NCBI RefSeq assembly: GCF_005239225.2
Contig: NC_133284.1
Coordinates: 50,252,697-50,316,696 of the forward strand
DNA length: 64,000 bases
Origin: Populus alba
Lineage: Eukaryota > Streptophyta > Magnoliopsida > Malpighiales > Salicaceae
Reading direction: 5' to 3'
A program made the translations under genes and the position numbers. This document shows positions 60,600-64,000 of the stretch, piece by piece; the first letter of the stretch is position 1, and every line of letters starts with the position of its first letter. Under the pieces are notes generated by a model. The model saw only the letters and a program-made list of their open reading frames with translations, ran no database searches and had not been told where the DNA came from.

Positions 60600-62781
60600 T
60601 TAACAAAAAAGATTTTGTTTTGATTGGTTGAAATGAATATTTTAATGGAGTCGCCATCTAGTAATTTGAGGGAACTAGAAATCCCAAATTAAACACTGGT
60701 TCTAGAGATTCGGGTACTGGGTTAGTTATGATTAAGGGAAGGTAGACACCACCCTTAAAACATCCTTTCAAAAGAAAGGTTACCCTTACTTGTGTGTTTT
60801 TTATTTGATTTAAATGCTATTATATTTTGAGCTTATTTGCAATTTTGTTTGTTTTTTTAATAGTTAACGTCGGTCCCTAAAAATAGGAGACACGTTAAAA
60901 AATGACACCAGTCCCTAAAAATAGGAGACTTGTCTAAAATATTGACGTTTAACCCTAAAAAGGAGATTTACGTCTAAGTTACCAAAAAAAAAACTATGGA
61001 CATAATCCATATTGGTATTTAAACTTTTGACATCGGTCCTTTTATGAAAAAGAGACGTGTCGACGAACAATATTTGTTTATAAAATTATTTTTATATCGT
61101 TGAGAAATGGGTATCCCATATTTGAGATTTGGCTTTGGACCCACGAACGATAACATGAGAGGATGGGTGTTGGACCCGCGTTGTTATTCCTTTCTTTTTT
61201 ATTTTATTTTTTTGTTTGTTCTACAACATGCAAGAAAATTTATATACAAAATAAAAAAAATGTTAGAAATCTAAAAAAAAAAATTACCTAAGTGACACAG
61301 TATAGGTAAAATACTGAAATACCCTCGGATCTATTGGAAATTTACGAAAATGCCACTGGCGGCGCGTGTGGCTCACGCGCGGCTACTGTTGGTGGCGGCG
61401 AGCTTTTCAGGCGAGATTTCTGGCCAACCGATGGTCGGTTCTGGTAGATCTGAAGTCGAGGATTCTGTTGGTGGTGGTCTCGACGTCCGTTGATGGCTTA
61501 CGAGGGAGAATTGACGACTTGAAGGTTCGGTGGCCGACGAAGATCGCGGCCTTTTTCCGGTCAGATGAGGCGGCGAAAACGATTAAAACCGCCGGGGTTT
61601 TGCTTTAAACCAGGGTAGCTACCTTTCTGTGGTGGTGCAGAGGCTTGAGATGGCCGGAAAGTGGAGATCGGATGAGAGAGGGAGTCGCCGGTGAGAGGAG
61701 AGAGATGTTCTGAGATTTCCTACGGTGTGAACGCGTATACGGTGTACCGGTGCCTCGGAACACTGTGCGCCGTTAGATCTCGGATGAAACGATCGGATGG
61801 CTGTGATTGGCTAGATCTTCAGGTTGATCGGACGGCCCAGATTGTCTGGTTTTTGATCCTGTGTTGCGCGGTGCACCAAAAGCTTGGTGCACCGGATGAC
61901 GTGGCGCAATGGGATTAAATCCTAGAATATTTTAACGGATGAGATGTGTTGGGATATGTTTGGTATTTTTTAAATTGTTTTTTTAAAAAAACAATATCCT
62001 ACTCTCGTGAAGAAAAACTAAAAAATTAGGAATAGTATCAATTCTTTCTCTTCCTTTTATTTCTCTTCTTTTCCGCCCCCCCTTAATTTCCCTCTGCTCG
62101 TGGCTATTTATAGCCAATTACGAGGGGACAACGAGCATCTTCTTTAAATAAAAAAAACATATTAACACAACTGCTCCCAACTGCTCCGCTCTGCTCTGTT
62201 GAAAATTTTTTCTGTATTATTGATTTTTTTGTTTTATTATATATAATAATAAATATTTATACAGGTAAAATTAAAAATTCAAATTAGTATTAGAAAAAGC
62301 CCGTTTCAACCGCAAAAAAAAAAATGGAATACCAAAAAAAACATTTGATGGGTATTAACCCGGTAAACCGGGTTTTAACCGAAAAATGATGGTTTTTGAC
62401 CCAAAATAGCCCGAAACTCATTTTTCATCCCGGTCGACATGGTTTGACCCGTATTGACCTGGTGAACTTGGTTTTGGTCGAAAATGACGTTTTTGACCCG
62501 AAACAGCCCGGAACTCATTTTTAAACCTGGTCGACATGGTTTGACCCGTATTGACCCGGTGAACTCGGTTTTGGTCAAAAATGATGTTTTTTGACCCGAA
62601 ACAGGCCCGGAACTCATTTTTAAAACTGTCAAGATGGTTTTAATGAAAAGATGCGGTTGACTCGAGAAAAAAAAAATTTTTGAATTTTCAAATTTTTCTT
62701 AATTTTTGTGGATTTTTATAAATAATAATAAAAATAAAATAACATTCAAGAAAATTGTGTGTCGAAAATTGGGTTACAACA
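60554..62781 (+). mobile_element. 5' LTR (copy C) of a retrotransposon inserted in the CNL gene
   Basis: 2228 bp, same family as solo LTRs A and B. It starts TGTCGATACACGACGTCGGG (B: TGTCGCACGTGTGCGGCGAC), carries GGAGTCGCCATCTAG...GGGAAGGTAGACACCACCC near 60650-60760, a TATTTATAG candidate TATA at 62105-62113, and ends GGGTTACAACA. The 5' flank ends AATAT, the expected target duplication; its partner would lie outside the window. A leader and an open frame follow, so this is read as a 5' LTR of a longer element and not a solo LTR. No TGG-beginning tRNA primer site is visible in the first 20 nt after the LTR. Confidence 0.75.
62355..62637. repeat. ~97-bp tandem repeat inside LTR C
   Basis: Nearly three copies of a unit with CCGGTCGACATGGTTTGACC, GTATTGACC-GGTGAAC, GGTTTTGGTC and TTTTTGACCCGAAACAGCCC. 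It is absent as an array from LTRs A and B, and so accounts for part of the greater length of C. Confidence 0.7.
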
Positions 62782-62907
62782 GTTGCCCCCTCTTTACAAT
62801 GCTTACAGTGCAAAGGCATTGGAAAATTCATTTTCTTTTGACTTTGCATAGTAAGTTTTGTAAAGAAAAAACGATGGTGGTATTGAAAAAATATACAGAT
62901 TTTCAGT

Positions 62908-63342
62908 TGGTCTATTCTTCTAGGCGACCTGCCCAAGTGAAAAACATGAAAGTGATTTCAAAAATGTTTTTTTTTTTTTTTACTACCACGATGATAAAAT
63001 ACGATGAAACTCGCAAGTGGTCTCATTGTTCCAGGCGACCTGCCTGATAGTGAAGAAGAAAGCAAAGAATTTTGTGAGTGGTCTAATTGTTCCAAGCGAC
63101 CTGCCCGATGATAAAATGCGAGAAAACTCGCAAGGGGTCTAATTGTTCCAGGCGACCTGCCCGATGATAAAATGCGAAGAACTCTCAAGTGGTCTAATTG
63201 TTCCAGACGACCTGCCCGATGATAAAATGCGAGGAAACTCGCAAGTGGTCTAATTGTTCCAGGCGACCTGCCCGATGATAAAATGCGAGGAAACTCGCAA
63301 GTGGTCTAATTGTTCCAGGCAACCTGCCCGATTGATAAAATG
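62908..63342. repeat. 56-bp tandem array in the leader
   Basis: About seven copies, the last ones nearly identical. The unit holds GATGATAAAATGCGAGGAAA, CTCGCAAGTGGTCTAATTG and TTCCAGGCGACCTGCCC. TGCGA...TCGCA arms can form a small hairpin in each unit. Head-to-tail without spacers. Confidence 0.85.
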
Positions 63343-63362
63343 CTTGAAAGTGAATGAGCTTC

Positions 63363-63606
63363 AGGGTTGATGAAAACTTCTAAAGGAAGTCATACCTGTA
63401 CGGTTGAGATTTGATTTGTAAATCGATCTCAAAGATGATGTAAGCTTCTCATGAAAGTCGTATATGTACAGCTGAGATCTGATTTGCAAATCAATCTCAA
63501 AGATGACGCTAAAAAAAGTCTTATATGTACAGTTGAGATCTGATTTGCAAATCAATCTCAAAGACGACGCTCAAGAAAGTCTTATATGTACAGCTGAGAT
63601 CTGAGC
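63363..63606. repeat. ~61-bp tandem array in the leader
   Basis: Four copies of a unit with ACAGCTGAGATCTGATTTGC, AAATCAATCTCAAAGATGAC and GTCTTATATGT. Each good copy contains the 12-bp palindrome GATTTGCAAATC and the inverted words GAGAT...ATCTC. Confidence 0.8.
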
Positions 63607-63727
63607 TTCTATTCAAAATGATGACATGAGCAAATTCCCTATAAATCACGCAGCATTGGGCAAAAGACATCATCAACTTCTCACATTTTCAATACTCTTA
63701 AAGTTTTCAACTTTTGAAGTTTTAATT

Positions 63728-64000
63728 ATGTCTTCCTCTTCTTCCAATGCTAATGCAAACCTTGTTCCTGAGGCAGAGCCTGTAGTTTGGCGTACTACTT
63801 TTGAAGTGAATGGTCGTCCAGTTACAATAGAGGATACTGTAATGGACGATGAAGATACCGCTGTAGCCGTGGCTAGAGACATGAACCTTCCTCGTGATGA
63901 AATAATGCTGGCAGCCAGGACCGATATTGAAGCAGTGAATCAGTCACTTGCTCTTAGTATCAGAGCTACGTCGTCTTTGGTGAACGTTGCAGAGCGTCTT
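63728..64000 (+). CDS. First ORF of the inserted retrotransposon, partial (runs off the window)
   Basis: Open for all 91 codons from ATG to the window edge, with ordinary, non-repetitive codon use. The start is Ser/Asn-rich (MSSSSSNANANLVPEAEP), followed by WRTTFEVNGRPVTIEDTV and an acidic stretch. I do not recognise a domain. From its position, about 950 nt behind a 5' LTR, it should be gag or, as in Ogre/Tat-type Ty3 elements, an extra ORF1 upstream of gag. The latter would suit the long LTR and long leader. This is inference only. Confidence 0.55.
   Translation, partial: MSSSSSNANANLVPEAEPVVWRTTFEVNGRPVTIEDTVMDDEDTAVAVARDMNLPRDEIMLAARTDIEAVNQSLALSIRATSSLVNVAERL

Larger units (their letters stand above)
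62782..63727 (+). other. Retrotransposon leader between LTR C and the first ORF
   Basis: Starts GTTGCCCCCTCTTTACAATG directly after the LTR. It is occupied almost wholly by two tandem arrays (62908-63342 and 63363-63606), then about 120 nt of unique sequence up to the ATG at 63728. Confidence 0.6.

Noticed and set aside
62706..63047. 113-codon plus-strand frame
   Set aside because: It crosses the LTR end and enters the 56-bp array, so it spans functional borders of the element and is not a plausible gene.
62908..63342. Regular repeats suggesting a CRISPR-like array
   Set aside because: The 56-bp units abut head to tail with no unique spacers, and the setting is a plant retrotransposon leader.

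Overview
The window looks like a nuclear segment from a woody eudicot, most likely a poplar or close relative (Salicaceae). The basis is a multi-exon plant gene with GT-AG introns, very AT-rich intergenic DNA, abundant LTR-retrotransposon debris, and a coiled-coil disease-resistance gene of the type expanded in Populus. The genus is an inference, not a database result.

Layout. 1-3820 is AT-rich repeat DNA plus the 3' flank of the first gene. 3821-22589 (minus strand) is one large, apparently intact gene that I could resolve into 54 coding exons joining to 2027 codons. It is the plant XMAP215/Dis1-family microtubule polymerase MOR1 (GEM1). Every exon phase closes; one intron is GC-AG and one is a 78-nt intron that stays open in frame. 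22590-26022 is its leader and promoter side plus small AT-rich transposon relics. 26028-29828 holds two solo LTRs of one retrotransposon family, 70 bp apart, each with a perfect 5-bp target duplication. 29834-38430 is a patchwork of tandem repeats, many with inverted-repeat units, split by a third solo LTR of another family (35262-37021, also with a perfect target duplication). 41755-47066 is an old ~2.1-kb tandem duplication. 47100-51160 is repeat-rich. 51470-53645 contains minus-strand copia-type remains. 55080-58420 carries more scattered repeat copies.

The right end is the liveliest part. A CC-NBS-LRR resistance gene begins at 60027, but after about 175 codons, just where the P-loop should follow, it is interrupted by a 2228-bp LTR of the same family as the solo LTRs at 26-30 kb. 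This LTR is followed by a repeat-rich leader and an open reading frame running off the window, so it looks like the 5' end of a long retrotransposon rather than a solo LTR. The locus as seen could encode only a 190-residue coiled-coil protein with a short LTR-derived tail.

Only two plant genes are supported (MOR1 and the broken CNL). The other open frames are transposon-derived or chance frames. I saw no tRNA, rRNA, CRISPR array or organellar sequence.
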